A stretch of DNA of 64,000 nt from Rotaria sordida (GCA_905250125.1 CAJNOL010000106.1:62001-126000), one strand, 5' to 3'. Numbered from the stretch's first letter, positions 1-12,469 are shown. The notes: generated by a model not told the origin, from the sequence alone. Program-made: numbers and translations.

Positions 1-445
1 TTCATAATTCCGACTGTTGAAGCCATTTTAATATATTTATTATTACATATATCACCCATATTGTTTGCAGATAATGCTTGTTGAATGGCCATACCAACAG
101 CAGCACCTTTTTTATTTATAAGAAAATTAAGTAGATATAGATAAGAAGAAAAAAAAAAGAGGAATAGAAACTAATTTACTGAGCATTGAAATAACTACTG
201 GATTTTTAAGTAATTCACGGAATCTTGATCGTTCACGTGGTGTCATCTCAGTTTCAACATCACGATTCGATTGACGACTACCACCAAATAATTTTGAAAG
301 TAAACCTCGTTTCTAAATAAATGATTATATATTATGATTATAAATTCATAATCCTATTAATAAAACAAACATGAATAACATGACTTTGTGTTGTTAGAAT
401 AGTTAAAGTAAAAAACCAAACAAGAAATAATCGTCGAGACCACAT
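1..445 (-). CDS. Small secreted protein, 5' part only (3' end beyond window)
   Basis: Three exons can be read on the minus strand: 371-445, 180-312 and 1-106 (cut by the window edge), with GT..AG introns in phases 0 and 1. The ATG at 445 opens a signal-peptide-like start (MWSRRLFLVWFF, then TLTIL) followed by a Lys-Arg pair (IHKRGLLSKLFGG), a charged stretch (TPRERSRFRELL) and an Ala/Met-rich segment ending in STVGIM at the edge. This suggests a secreted or lumenal protein, possibly a processed precursor because Lys-Arg sits a few residues after the predicted signal cleavage. I do not recognise the family. The first exon is less certain than the other two because its donor is GTTTGT. Confidence 0.5.
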
Positions 446-2662
446 CAATTTGTTTCTGTTGTTGATCGAATATTTTCTTTGAAAAGAAACGAGGTGCGTC
501 TATTATTTATATCTCTTTATATCTATCAGGTGTTGACGTGCATATCTTGCCGATACTTATGCGTACTCTTCTTTTATTATTATTTTTTTCTATTTTTCTT
601 TCATCACTTAACAGAAGATTACTAATGATATATTTATTTGCTTCTATAAAGATAGAAAACGAAATCTATTCATACATATGAATAAGACTATCATGATAAA
701 TTGGATGCATATAAGAAAATCTATAATATTTTTGTCATTTTGTTCATTAGACAATTGATTGTGATCAATAATAAAATATGCATGTTAGCGTAATGAAAAA
801 AAAAACTAATCAATATTGTTTGTATTAGATTAAAGTTTTGCAATCGAAGAAATGTCTATATGCTCTTCATCCAAGCATTATTCATTTGTAATTAATGACA
901 GTTGAGTTGAAATGTATTCTATCAATCAAAGTAATTGTAGCATCGTTTTCATGTTTCTATAGATTAATCATAATTGTCTCCGATTTCGTTACACTAAAAT
1001 CTGCCAGAAGACTCATTATGGATTCTTTAAATTTGATTGAATATGAGACATTTATGAAAAGAACTTTTACGAATGCTTAAGAGAAATTAACTGTTACTAG
1101 TATACTTTTGTATAATGATTTCTTACCGTTCTTTTCAAGGATTTCTCGGCAATATTTGTAATTGTTGCTAGTGGAAAATATCGGCAAATCTATTCATTAC
1201 ATTATCATCTTGCACTAGTTAAGTTTACTCAATAATAGATCAGATTCATTTAATTTTATTCGTTATATTCTTACGATTATCGATTTCAATCCTACCTTGA
1301 ATTATATTACCTGACAAATAAGACAAGTCTTTCAATAAATCTATGCTGACACGTAGACACCTTATCTATTTGCTTACATATTTCAAATTTGATTTAAAAA
1401 AAAATTATTAAAAAACAAAAACTAAGAAACTCTCATTTTACTGTATCGATTTTTTTTATTCCTGGTAGATTAAAGGATCTATTACGAATGATAGTTGTAA
1501 TACGAATCGTCTTACTGAAGACAGAGTGGCAGCAATTTACGGATTGCTTAACAATATTAAATGAAATACATTCGTGTTGATATTCATAACGTCTAAAACA
1601 GATCGTTCAAAGCTAGCAACAATCGAATATTCAACAGCAGGATGATTTTGATACAAAATATATTGTACTTCAAAGATTAAGGGGTGCGTATTCGTCCAAT
1701 TCAATTTAAAATGGCTACGAACTTCTACCAACAAGCATCGAAGATTTCTTTTGGCCTGGAAACGGTTGTTTCAAAAATTACTTTTTGGCAGGAACATGTG
1801 GCGATCACATCCTCACAATAGCCAACTTCTTGATAGATAGCGTTATTGAACAGTTCGATTTGAAAGCAGTTTTTTATGAACATAAGGATCGTTTGGTATC
1901 AATGATACAGTATCTATGAGTAGGGATGAATTTCAAGGATTCATCTTGGCTCTTTTCAATAGTTTTATTTAAAAGACACAATTTATTCACATTTTCTTTA
2001 TATGTCTTTCTAAAGACACGGAAATAGACAAAGACTAGTAGTATCTGTTACTAATCGAAAGAACTCATCTTGGTAGATTCATAAACAATTATTTATTTGC
2101 TTCAGTCCCTTATAATTAAAATACGAGAAAAAGTTTGAATTGTAGGATTTAACGAAATTTCTTCATCATTAAATCCAAACATAATTTTACGAAACGATTG
2201 TGGATAAAACTTGTCTTTTTTTTAACTTGAATCATTTTGAAATCATAATCATTTATTTGAATTCATACTAATGAGCAGAGAATTTTATCGTTATCAAAAT
2301 GTTTGCAAAGGACATTTGAATGAAAAAGAAATGTAATGGTTGGAAAAAATCTTCAATAAATCATTTCTACCTTGTTTTCAGAAACTTCCAACGTGAAAAT
2401 TGGAAGAAAAGAATAATAAATGACACATTTTATCTACAAGAATGAAGTAGATATAAAGGTAATATTTTTCGTTCGAACGTGCCAGAAACAAATATTTCGA
2501 TTACTCACACTTAATTACGTGTGTATCAAAAGTCATCAGCTATATTCAGAGAATAAATACATGTATTCTTTTTTATTTTCTAAATTTTCTTAGTTATTTT
2601 AGAATATTCATAACGACATAAAAATAGATAAAGTAGATATATTGCTCTATTGAAACTATAAT
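446..2662. other. Gene-poor AT-rich DNA
   Basis: No convincing intact coding exon on either strand. The open frames at 895-1080 (plus) and 1537-1734 (minus) have no recognisable content. The only suggestive stretch is the OTU-like relic at 1710-1919, listed separately. Confidence 0.5.
1710..1919 (+). pseudogene. Possible OTU-like domain relic
   Basis: One frame between a stop at 1707 and TGA at 1917 reads LLPTSIEDFFWPGNGCF followed by a CGDHI segment. The PGNGCF piece resembles the catalytic DGN-C-F block of OTU-type cysteine proteases and CGDHI the following conserved stretch. There is no start codon, the flanks are not coding, and only about 70 residues remain, so this would be a fragment. 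Similarity is judged by eye and could be chance. Confidence 0.25.
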
Positions 2663-3193
2663 ATGATGATGGACAATACTGCTGAATCAATAACAACAGC
2701 TAAAACATTTCGTTTTGCTTCAGGTCAAACCTTGACTCTTGATGAAGATAAGATTGAAAAAATCCCATATTTAGCTGCAATGGTGTCTTCTGCAGATCAT
2801 TTTGAATCACCATGTGACAATTATGATCATTACAAGCTCGATTCACACATTGAATATAAACACTTTTGTTTCGTTCTCGAGTCACTTTCGTTTCATTCAG
2901 TTCGACAACTATTTATCCATCTATCTAAAGAAAATAATATTATACTTATAATTGCTCTTCCAGATTTTCTTGGTATTGGACCACAACCAGATCCTACTTT
3001 GCAGGAAGTCGATTCAATTTTCTTTTCAACTTTAGTATATAGACCTATGTTAGAAGAATACTTGCAAATAGTTAGACCATCTCACAGTGAGCAATTTTTC
3101 ACATGCACGCGGACATTTTGTTTTAAAACGCTCCAATATATTCAAAAATACTTTTCTTATAGGTTTTCGCATGTGCTCTTTTCAATAGAGTAG
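2663..3193 (+). CDS. Single-exon BTB/POZ-like protein, 176 aa
   Basis: An uninterrupted 176-codon frame starts at the first of two adjacent ATG codons. Residues about 16-70 (FRFASGQTLTLDEDKIEKIP and onward) have the spacing of the T1/BTB fold used by KCTD-type proteins: a beta strand, a threonine-rich turn, a helix, then a Tyr-His-Leu-Asp strand. BTB domains mediate oligomerisation and often recruit Cullin-3. The C-terminal half (histidine- and phenylalanine-rich) is unrecognised. Lack of introns contrasts with most neighbours. It may be intact or a truncated copy, since the usual glycine-rich start of the T1 fold is weak. Confidence 0.4.
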   Translation: MMMDNTAESITTAKTFRFASGQTLTLDEDKIEKIPYLAAMVSSADHFESPCDNYDHYKLDSHIEYKHFCFVLESLSFHSVRQLFIHLSKENNIILIIALPDFLGIGPQPDPTLQEVDSIFFSTLVYRPMLEEYLQIVRPSHSEQFFTCTRTFCFKTLQYIQKYFSYRFSHVLFSIE

Positions 3194-4776
3194 TTTGCAG
3201 AACTCAGAAGTACTTTTAAGTTGGTTTTCTAAAAACCATTGGTTTTCCAGAGATCTAAATGGTCTTTTATATATCTAGTTCCGATTTGTCCACCATTTCT
3301 TATAGATTTTTGAGTACGCTGATTATGAATCTGGTAATAGAAAGGTTTTACGGAACCTTCAAGAAGATTTCCTTGAAATCCAGGTCTTTGGAAACTACTT
3401 TTAATAGAATACTTAAATTGAACCGTTTTCTATGTTTTAGCAAATGCTAACAAGAGCTCAGACTAAGAAAGCACGTCGTCGTATAGTGTATAGTGCCCGC
3501 CACCACCCTTGACTCTTTTTTTATGGAGCTGGTCAAGTGATTAGACTTCTTTTACAAATGATAGGCCGGCACTTCAAGATCATTTTTCGTAGATTTGCTA
3601 TGTGTACGCAAAGAAAATCAAAATTGATGCTAAAATTAAAATTATTAAAAAAAAACTTAAAAAAAATAAAATCCAAAAAATTAACTATTTACAAGCATAC
3701 TATAAAAAAGGCTATCGTCTTCATTGTTACAAGTCAAGATTGTTTTGTCTTTCTTTTTCTTTTTGCACGAGAATGTTGCGTGGACCCACTTGGTAGCATC
3801 CAACTTTGCCCCAAGAGATCGTGATTACAAAATCGAAAGATCCAAGATCTTACCATTGTTCCTGACTGTATCAAAACCAAGCATCGTTAACCTAGTTAAT
3901 GATCTTTGCAGATTCGTAGTTTCACATCATTGCAGACGAAACAATGAAAAATGGGATTTTCACGTATGGCTGGTTTTTGTTGAAATGTGATCTCGTCTTG
4001 AAGTCGTTGAAAGGCACATCATTCAATGCAGTTTCGCGTGCTGATTCCGAATATGTGATTAATTTTGTCTGAAAGTACTTCTAACCCCAAGAAAATAAAG
4101 AATACTCTGGAAAACCGGAGGTTTTTGTAAAACTTCTAACCCAGTCCAAAAGCATTTACGCATCTTTACGCTAAGTGAGTAGATGTGTCAGACAGATTTA
4201 AACATTATGTGAAAATTTCACGCGTTTTGAAGCTGTACTAAAGTGTGCGCACTCACTACACTGAACACGTCTTTTTTGGAAAACCCTCGGTTGAGAAACA
4301 ATGCATGGTTTTTCTAACAGAGAGACTGTTAGAGCAAAGTCTTTGTTATAGAACGATAGAGCAAGAGCTCTACTTTCAGAATCTGCATGATTTATTCTTT
4401 AAATCATTCTACTTTCTTTGAAACAAAACGCTTTTCTCAAAATTGACAGAAATCAGGCCATTTTTTGGATCTAAGGTTTTTTCGATGTTCTAAAGAGTTA
4501 AAATAAAAAAAAAGGTTATCAAAAAATTGGCAATTGGTTAAAGTATATTGGACATTATTCAAATCGCGAAAAATATCACTTTCATTTTTTCACCAAATGT
4601 CCACGTTGTTGCCCATTGTGCACCGGTGGACCACATCGTGCCGAATGTATTATGGTCATTCTTTTAATTAAGCATGATACTTTTATTGAAATATGCGACA
4701 AAAAAAAATAGTTTTGGATATATTATCACAAATTTATTTGGAATCATCATTATTGTTATTTGATAATAATATATTT
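3194..4776. other. Intergenic DNA without recognisable genes
   Basis: Short open frames around 3259-3990 are low-complexity (lysine-rich poly-A runs) and look spurious. Near both ends a motif like CTCTGGAAAACC..GGTTTTT appears (around 3220-3255 on minus and 4108-4128 on plus), which could be the decayed arms of an inverted repeat, but alignment is poor. Confidence 0.4.
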
Positions 4777-5858
4777 TCAAATTGCTGTTGTTGTTGTTTT
4801 TGTTATTGATGGTCTAATAGCACGAAGAGATTTACTTGGGTACGATCCTTTATTTCGATATTCGATTAATTCTCTTGCATATTGTCGAATAGCACGTCGT
4901 TCATCTCGACTACGTAAAGTTTCAATCCAATAATCTTTACATGATTGTAGACAATTCGGCAATGTATTTTCTATAATAATTTCTCGTAATATTTGTTCAA
5001 GAAAAGGAAATTTAAGATGTTCATAATCAAATTCACCCAAACATTTTAGAATACGCTAGAAAATTATAATATATGAATGATTTTCTAATAAAAAATTTGT
5101 TATTTATAAACTTACAGTAATACGTAAATAATTATGTGATGATGTGTTGAGATTATGAAAACGTGATTTATAAGAATCACCAGATAAACGATCTATTTCA
5201 CCTGTTTTTTCATCGATTAATTTAAAACCATAAAAATCAATCCTAATTTATCAATAGAACATGTCAATTTATAAGATTATTTATTTATAAAGATTGAAAT
5301 TTCTTTTGTAAGAAAAACAAATTCATTGTTAGACTTACATAAGTTTATAAGATGTAAGTATTCGTTTTAATGCTTTTTCATCTTTTTTTATTAATTCAAT
5401 TTCATGTTTTTGTAATGGTTCAATATACCAATTAAGTCCTCTTTCTTGTAATGGAAATAACCATTGAGTATAACCATGATGAAATTCTAATCTATCATAA
5501 TCACGAAACCATATTTCATGTATTTTATCAATAAAATCACCATCTGGATAAGATGGTATTTGATTTGTATAAAAACGATAATTTTGTGTTATTTTCGGAT
5601 CTGATCGTACATTTGGATAATTATTACGATATGCAATTATATCTGATTGAGCCCATGAAAAATAGTTTGAAGCATCTTCATCATCGGAATCATCGAAAGT
5701 AATACGACAGTTAGTTGAAGAAATTATTGATCGTGTATTAATGCTAGATCGTTGTTGATTGAAATTATTTTCATTACGTTGAGCCTCGTCACTTCTTATC
5801 TCAGTTTTATAAGATTTATCAGGAGTATGTTGTCCATTATTTGGTATTGTTGTCTCTT
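4777..5858 (-). CDS. OGFR-like: Opioid growth factor receptor (OGFR) conserved-domain protein
   Basis: Three exons: 5339-5858, 5116-5242 and 4777-5055, with clean GT..AG boundaries. After an acidic low-complexity N-terminal part comes the OGFr_N domain: DYDRLEFHHGYTQWLFP, then LQERGLNW, a YGFKLIDEKTGEI block, and NYLRITRILKCLGEF (joined across the last intron). This conserved region is shared by vertebrate OGFR and many invertebrate and microbial proteins; in vertebrates it binds met-enkephalin at the nuclear envelope, but the enzymatic role of the domain is unknown. The protein ends soon after the domain with a Thr/Lys tail and lacks the vertebrate repeats. No start codon exists in exon 5339-5858 (a stop lies just upstream in frame), so a 5' exon is needed: either a 7-nt exon at 6283-6289 giving 310 aa, or the B-box exon at 6748-7264 giving 480 aa. 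Both match phase 1. Confidence 0.85.
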
Positions 5859-6747
5859 CTAAATGAATGAAGTAAGTATGAATCTATAAGGTATCCACTA
5901 CAGTTTGGGAAAATGTTTATTTTTCAGTCTGATATTTCAGTTCAACCTAACATTGTCAAAAATTTAGTGAAATAGTAATAAAAATCGTTTATGATATATG
6001 AAACTGGAAGAAATAGCATAAACTGATTCTTAATTAGGAAAAATCTTTTGATCTAAACGACATTTTTTGAATGAACTATATTTTGCAAGTCTCAATTGAA
6101 TACTTTAGTATAGACAAACCTATAGGCTTACATGTCGGAAAGTTCATCAATATTAGATTTACATATTATGATGCAACTATCAATGATTCAAATCATATGT
6201 TATTGCAGGAAGTTAACAGAATAGATTTCTAGAAAAATTTTTCTCATAAAAGAAACAACCTCAACAAAAAAATTCGATGTACCTTCCATAAATTGATATT
6301 ACTCATGTCTTGATGCGAACAAATTAAATCAGTTTTCATCAATACGCTCCTAAATCATTGCCTCAAAAAAATAATACTCGTTGTAGCATCTTATCATTTT
6401 CAATGACATTAGTTATTCAATGGAATATCGTACCAGAAAAACTGATTTCTTAAATCGTAGTAGAAGGATCATGAATATACCTTTCATTGAGTTCTATAAA
6501 GTTGTACCTATTTTCAAAAAAAAAAATCACTACTCTATATTGTTCAAATTCAATAAATCCTTTAGTTCTGTTTGGGATAGTTCTTCAAGAAAAATCGATT
6601 AAATTGAACTGCTATCTTATATAGATAGTCAAACAATGATATATAACTATGAGTATACCACCAATATCTCAGTAAGAATTCAGAAAAACCAAATCTTTTC
6701 TTATCATATTATCACTATCAGTACATATATAATTCGTATATACATAC

Positions 6748-7264
6748 CACGTTGTACATCGACAATAATTTTGGTCACAAATGGTGTTAAATCTTCTCGG
6801 ACATTGATATGCGGTGGCTTATACAATACTTCTGTGAGTTGTGCTAGTTCTTTCGTCCATCGAGATAAATCTATTTCACGAATGTCGTCTATTTGACTAC
6901 TTTGTCTCAATTGATTAGTCAATTTCTCCAATTGAATTTCTATCTCAGCATTATGCTTAGCAGTGTGTCGAAATAATAGTTGTTTGGTTTCTTTTGCTGT
7001 TTGTTGAATCTTGTTAATTGAGTCACGTTCCCACTGATCAATCTGTTCTATTAATGAATGCTTTCGTGACTGAAATCTTTGTTCTTTAAGTGATTGTCGA
7101 AGGAGATCACAAGTACTTGTTATTTCAGATAATTTTCTTCTCAGTTCGTAACGATGATCCACCATATGACTGTAGCAAAAACTTTTTGAACATTCTCCAC
7201 ATCTTGACATAAGGTCTTCTTTGTTACATATCGTGCAACGATTATTATTGATATTTGTAGCCAT
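6748..7264 (-). CDS. B-box zinc finger plus coiled-coil exon (orphan or 5' part of OGFR gene)
   Basis: ATG at 7264 opens a 517-nt exon ending at a GT donor (GTATGT) at 6747. It encodes a B-box-like zinc finger: Cys10, Cys13, Cys22, Cys25, Cys30, His33 and His37, followed by about 120 residues of charged, heptad-like coiled coil. The layout, length (517 nt), donor phase and sequence match the B-box exon of the NHL gene at 10392-10908, so the two are duplicates. No NHL exon lies downstream of this copy. If the donor is used, the next compatible acceptor found is that of the OGFR exon at 5858; if not, the frame runs on to a stop at 6704 with a short hydrophobic tail. B-box/coiled-coil modules give protein dimerisation, as in TRIM-type proteins; no RING is present. 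Confidence 0.7.
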
Positions 7265-8171
7265 GTGTTGAATTTGTTGACAATAGTATGTTGGAAAAAA
7301 AGAATGTGAGAAAAAAAAGAAGAAAAAAAGCAAAATTTCTCATTTTATGTCAACGTCTGACATTAAAAAAGCTTGAGTCGTTCTTCGATAAACATTAATA
7401 TAGGAAGAAAAAGAACGAGAAAAAGATGTTAGTGACACAATATTTGCACATTTCAAACATATGTAAACAGTAATGGTGATAGTTAATTTTGTGTGTTGGA
7501 CACTCACTTCGTATAAACAACCATCTAGATGAATAAATGGGATTCGTTTTAGATTTTTCTAGTAGTTCGTAATTATTCTGATTTTAATACAATTATATGT
7601 ACGTCTTTTATGATAGTCCATGGATGAATAATCATCATTATTGCAAATATTCTCATTCGCCACTATGAATATCATAATGATGACTTTGAAAATATTATTT
7701 ATTTTTATGACAGAAGAATAAAAAACATAAAAATAAAAATCAACAGTGTATATTTTAAGTGATCTTCTTTGATAAGAAAAATTATTAGGTTTTTTTAATA
7801 TGAATTAAAACCTGTCTCATTTTTCGAACGCATCATTCCTATAGTTTTTCTGGTAAGTATTCACAACTTTCAATGGTCGTCATAACAATGAAACTGACAA
7901 CAATGAACATTTTTTCTAGATGACGTTTCTCAATTAACGTGGTTTCTATCATTTCTGAAATTATATTTATTTAAAGATTGTTTTGATAATAATATATAAT
8001 CATTGAAAAAAAGGGACTCATGTAAATAACTAAAACTTTATTATCAGATATTATGACAATTCATTTTTTGATCGAGTTTTAACACAATTTAGTGAATTTA
8101 TTATTCGTTTCGGTATTCGAGAAAAAAAGAGATCTTCAACAATAATATTAAGATTTTATTGTGACTCAAAT
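7265..8171. other. Intergenic region
   Basis: AT-rich, no coding exon recognised on either strand. It lies between the NHL stop (8172) and the downstream B-box start (7264) on minus, so it should hold the 3' UTR of the NHL gene and the promoter of the B-box copy. Confidence 0.5.
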
Positions 8172-10908
8172 TCAATTAGGTGAAGTTGATTTTGGATCGA
8201 TATTGAATCTTTGTATTCGATGATTAGAATTATCAACAACATAAAGATTGCCATATCGATCGATCGACAAGCCCATTGGACAATGAAGCTGATGAGCTTC
8301 TGCTCCTTCCCCATTTCCACCAACAACAATAGTACCTTGGGTAGCTCCTTTAGACCAACGTAATACTCGAGCATTACTCCAATCTACAACATATACAGTG
8401 CCCAACGAATCACTGAAGACTCCACGAGTGGATGATAATTGTATTAAGCCTTTTTTTTTATCTTGACCACCTGCAACAATAATACCTTCTTTTACACCTT
8501 TCATCCACTTCATTACACGATGATTTTCTGAATCCGACACGTAAACTGAATGATCTCGATCGACAAATATCGAGGTAGGAAAGCTAAGCTGATCAAGACG
8601 ATTACCTCTACCATTACCACCCGCTACCACTATTCCACTACTATCTCCCATTCGCCATCGTCTTACTTCATGCTTCTGTGAATCTGAAATGTATAGAAAT
8701 CCATGATTATCCATCGTTAATCCTGAGCAGTCGATATCAGATATGAGTATTTGTCCATTTGTGCCATTTCGACGAGGCCATCGCATTACTCGTCGATTAC
8801 CATAATCAGAAATGATAAGACAATCTTGTTCTTCATCAACAATAACATCTGATGGATTATTCAATTGATGAGTTCTATTTCCTAGCCTATTTCCACCAGC
8901 AACAACCTGACCACAGGCTGCTCCATACTTCCATTCTACAATACGATGATTCGAGTAATCAGCAATATACATAGTCTGGTCAATGTCAATGAAGATACTG
9001 CGTGGATAATTTAATTGATTCAATCCAATGCCTCGTCCATTACCGCCAGCCACAGTACTACCATTCTGTATCCATTTTGTATTAATACTAATGTTTGGTA
9101 CATATAGTGGTGCTATAATCAGACCAAAATTTCTGTTTTTAAGAAAGTTATTATCAGTAATTTCTAATCAATATTTGTATTATCGAAATGGGAGAGTCAT
9201 ATTTGATTGAAAGACAACATATCTTATTTGTTTAATATACAGAAAAAGTGATTGAATCAAATAGATTAAATCTAGTGTTTACTTTTTTCCGACACTTAGA
9301 AACTAATTTCCAAAATACCTTGAGCTACAAATATGCAGCTTTAATTATGAAATTTTTTTTGATTTTAAAATTATTCTTTTCTATTCTGAACACAATGTAT
9401 TTTGTTTCTTATTCTTGAAATAAATCTATTATCTTTTATTTTCTATAATCATCACATTGATCTATTATTCTTTAGCTAATAAGTTAAATGTTGCTCATCG
9501 AGCTGATATTTTCTGAACACTTCCTCTTGTGAAATTAAAAAGTTGCTGATGAGAACGAAGGCAAAAGGAAAGAGGAAAAGTGAGGGTAGAGAAGATGTCT
9601 ACATCTATTTCAATATGCTTTTAATTGATACAAGTTCTAACAAAGTGGCGATGCAAAAAAAAATGTTATAGGAGCAACTGTCTGGAATGCAACATTCTTG
9701 AATTCTGTTCAACTATATTAAAAATAGACAGCTTTTTTTCCTCATAAAGAACATGTTCATTTCTCATCAACGGTAATACTATTTGACAAAGTTCAGAAAG
9801 AGAACAGACTTTCAAATTTTGTAAACACGCTTCTTTGGGGAAATTCAAGTAAATTAAATAGAAATTGAAATGTAATATTATTAAACTCAACTTTAAATGA
9901 GAATCTGAAAGAAATAGTTGATCACTTTTTAAATTCATACACAGTAGAAGATGCTCTAATTCTTCTGTTCCTTATACAAAATTCTATGTATTTTCTTAGT
10001 TGCAGACATTTTATTCAATATATCATTTTTCTAAACTTACTAGTAATGATATTTTGCTAGAATAAATATTCATAATTAACTATTATATGATAGAAAAAGC
10101 ATTAGAGAATATTTTAGGTTTAAAGAGTTCAATCGCGTAGAAAATCATAATCGAAACTGTTTCTTTATGGAAAGTTTTTGTTTTTAATTGTAAAATCCAA
10201 TGAACCCTTTTTTTGATCTTTGTGAAATATTTTTCCAAGAAAACTAACCAGAGCGAACTACATCATGCTGAAGAATAATTTTATAATCCTGTACATTAGC
10301 TCGCTTATTTTATCTCAATGAAAATCGGAAACGAATGAATTCTGTGCTACATCATTATTCTCGTCACTACAAATATCAATAGTATAATTACTAGTTTTCA
10401 TGTGGACGAAAATCTTGTGTACAAGTGGTGTAGAATCTTGTCGGAATATGATATTTGATGGATTGGTGAGTTCTTTCTTTAATCTGTATAGGTCTTCTTG
10501 CCATTGATTTATATCTGTTTCCACGAAATTATTTTCTTGACGAGTTTGCCATATTTGATCAGTTAATTTATTCAAGTGAAGTTCTGTTTGAGTAACATTT
10601 TCAGTGATATGCTTGAGTAATAGTTGTCTAGCTTCTTCTGCTGTTTGTCGAATTATGTTGATAGAGTCATGTTCCCATTTATCAATGTTTTGCATCACTG
10701 GATGTTTTGCTGGTGGAGATGTTTGTTCGGTAAGTGTTTGTCGAAAGAGGTCACATGTGACTTCTACTTCTTCCATTTTTTTACTCAGTTCTTGACGATG
10801 ATCTGTAAAATGACTCGAGCAAAAATCTTTTGAACATCCTTCACATTTCGATTCGACTTTTTCTTTGCCACATATAGAGCAACAATTTTTCTCAGTAGTT
10901 GTAGCCAT
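8172..10908 (-). CDS. B-box, coiled-coil, NHL-repeat protein, 485 aa
   Basis: Two exons: 10392-10908 and 8172-9112; lengths 517 and 941 nt sum to 1458, and phases match. Residues 1-40 form a B-box-like zinc finger (Cys10, 13, 22, 25, 30; His33, His37), residues about 45-160 a coiled coil, and residues about 180-485 six NHL repeats with the typical pattern VAGGNGRG, Gln-Leu, Pro, VYVSDSENHRV and a Trp-Lys/Arg strand. NHL repeats make a beta-propeller for protein or RNA binding; the architecture resembles TRIM-NHL proteins without a RING. In my knowledge such proteins are abundant in bdelloids. The intron of 1279 nt is long for this window, so the joining rests on phase and on the duplicate exon downstream. 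The start at 10908 is conserved with the duplicate; an in-frame extension to 10941 is possible. Confidence 0.8.
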
Positions 10909-11880
10909 TTGCTGAATACGTTGATGATGATGTGTCGACAAATAGGTGTTTGAAAGAAAATAAGAAAAAAAATGGGCGGCAACAATGTTTTTCTACATAG
11001 CTTCAATTGGCGATGTAAGAAAGTGAATCATGTTCAAGTAAACAATAACATAATGTTACAGAACAGCAAAAGAAATTTATTGTAGAATCTTCTTTCAATC
11101 GAAAAATATATTCTCAATAAAACTTTTAAAAACAACCTTATCTGTGTAACAGTTACTTTATGTAAACGTTTAGGTGAAATGATGAAAGGAATTGATAACC
11201 ATTCTGATATTATCACAACGACAGAGCACGAAAAGATCCACAAGCTATTCTTCAAACGCTTAATATTGTTAAACAAATTCAACAATCACCCTTCTCATCT
11301 TCATGATTCTTTCTCTTTCTCTCTCTCGTTTTTTTTTAATCTTTGTCAATCTGAACAGTAGAATATTTCTATTTGTGAGACGTTGTTGTTCACGTAGTTC
11401 AATCTATCTCCGATGTTGTGTGAAGAGCGATCCTCTTTATTCGAAAAAAAAAGATGAACTGACCTTCACAATAAAAAAAGAAGGGCTGGCCGTGTGTGGT
11501 GCATCGGTTAATCGAGCGAAAACAAAAGATAGAAGTCAAATCAAATACACATACATATACGAGGAAGAAAAATGGCGGAGGAAGGAAGAGGGGAAAGCAG
11601 AAACACAGTGTATACCTTGATCCTCTAACACTAGTGACCATTTTAATTTGTTTTGAACTTTTTTTGTTCCGAATTTTATTGATCTATCATTTATCTCATA
11701 GGCTATATATATGTTTATTATATCGTGACCTATAAGCAGTACCATATAAAAGAAAAACATACCAACTTGCATTTGTATTCAATAGTTAAATCTATACTAT
11801 AAATGCACTTTTTCTTGAAAACAATGAAACGAATCAATTGTTCTTATCCATATAGATTTGGGACTTTAGCAAACTATATA

Positions 11881-12469
11881 ACGGGTGTGGCAGGTTGAAT
11901 AGCCGCGTTCTATATTCCAATTTTCGTTTACTTATTACAATGTTTTAAAAAAACAAAATACACCAAAGGATACAACGTGAAAAGCTCTATAATGTACATA
12001 AAATCCCTTTTTTTACAGTTGCACTTTTTGTGCTTAAAATGGTCAAAACTTCTAACGTTCAAATTTCGACTGTCCGAAAACGATATTTTTTTTTGTACAA
12101 GATGAATTTGTTTTTACTTATCTCATTTTTTTACAGTTATTCTCTGTAAATTGCAGAGCTTTTCACGCTGCATCTTGTGGTATACTTTGGTTTTCTTTTA
12201 ATAAAGCATATGAGGTGATATATAAGAGAAAAAAAAACGCTTTCGTGGTGTTTCAAAAGAATATCGTTTTCGCAGCGTTGAATTTTACTCACTTAGACTT
12301 TTGTCGATTTAGAAAACAAAAACAGTTGAACTATAAAAAAAGCTGTCGTATGTAAATTGTAGAGCTTTTCATGCTGCATCATGTCGTATATTTTGCTTTT
12401 TTAAATACATTGTATTAAGTGAATAAAAATTGAAATATAAAACGCGGTCATTCAACCTGCAGTACCCGT
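11881..12469. mobile_element. Non-autonomous TIR element (MITE-like), 589 bp, TA target site
   Basis: The ends are imperfect inverted repeats of about 45-50 bp: left ACGGGTGTGGCAGGTTGAAT with GCCGCGTT after it, right end the reverse complement with a few changes (AACGCGG..TTCAACCTGC..CCCGT). A TA dinucleotide sits at each outer edge (11879-11880 and 12470-12471), the target duplication expected of Tc1/mariner-type elements. Inside, the motif GAGCTTTTCACG occurs in inverted and direct copies (near 11980, 12155, 12362). No open frame of transposase size. Mobilisation would need a transposase elsewhere. Confidence 0.75.

Noticed and set aside
3537-3990. Overlapping plus-strand open frames, lysine-rich
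   Set aside because: Driven by poly-A runs, no start context, no splice logic and no family likeness.
9666-9938. 90-codon minus frame inside the B-box/NHL intron
   Set aside because: No homology recognised and it lies within an intron supported by matching phases.
11179-11772. Cluster of overlapping frames on both strands
   Set aside because: Low-complexity Phe/Ser-rich translations of T-rich DNA; mutually overlapping, so at most one could be real.
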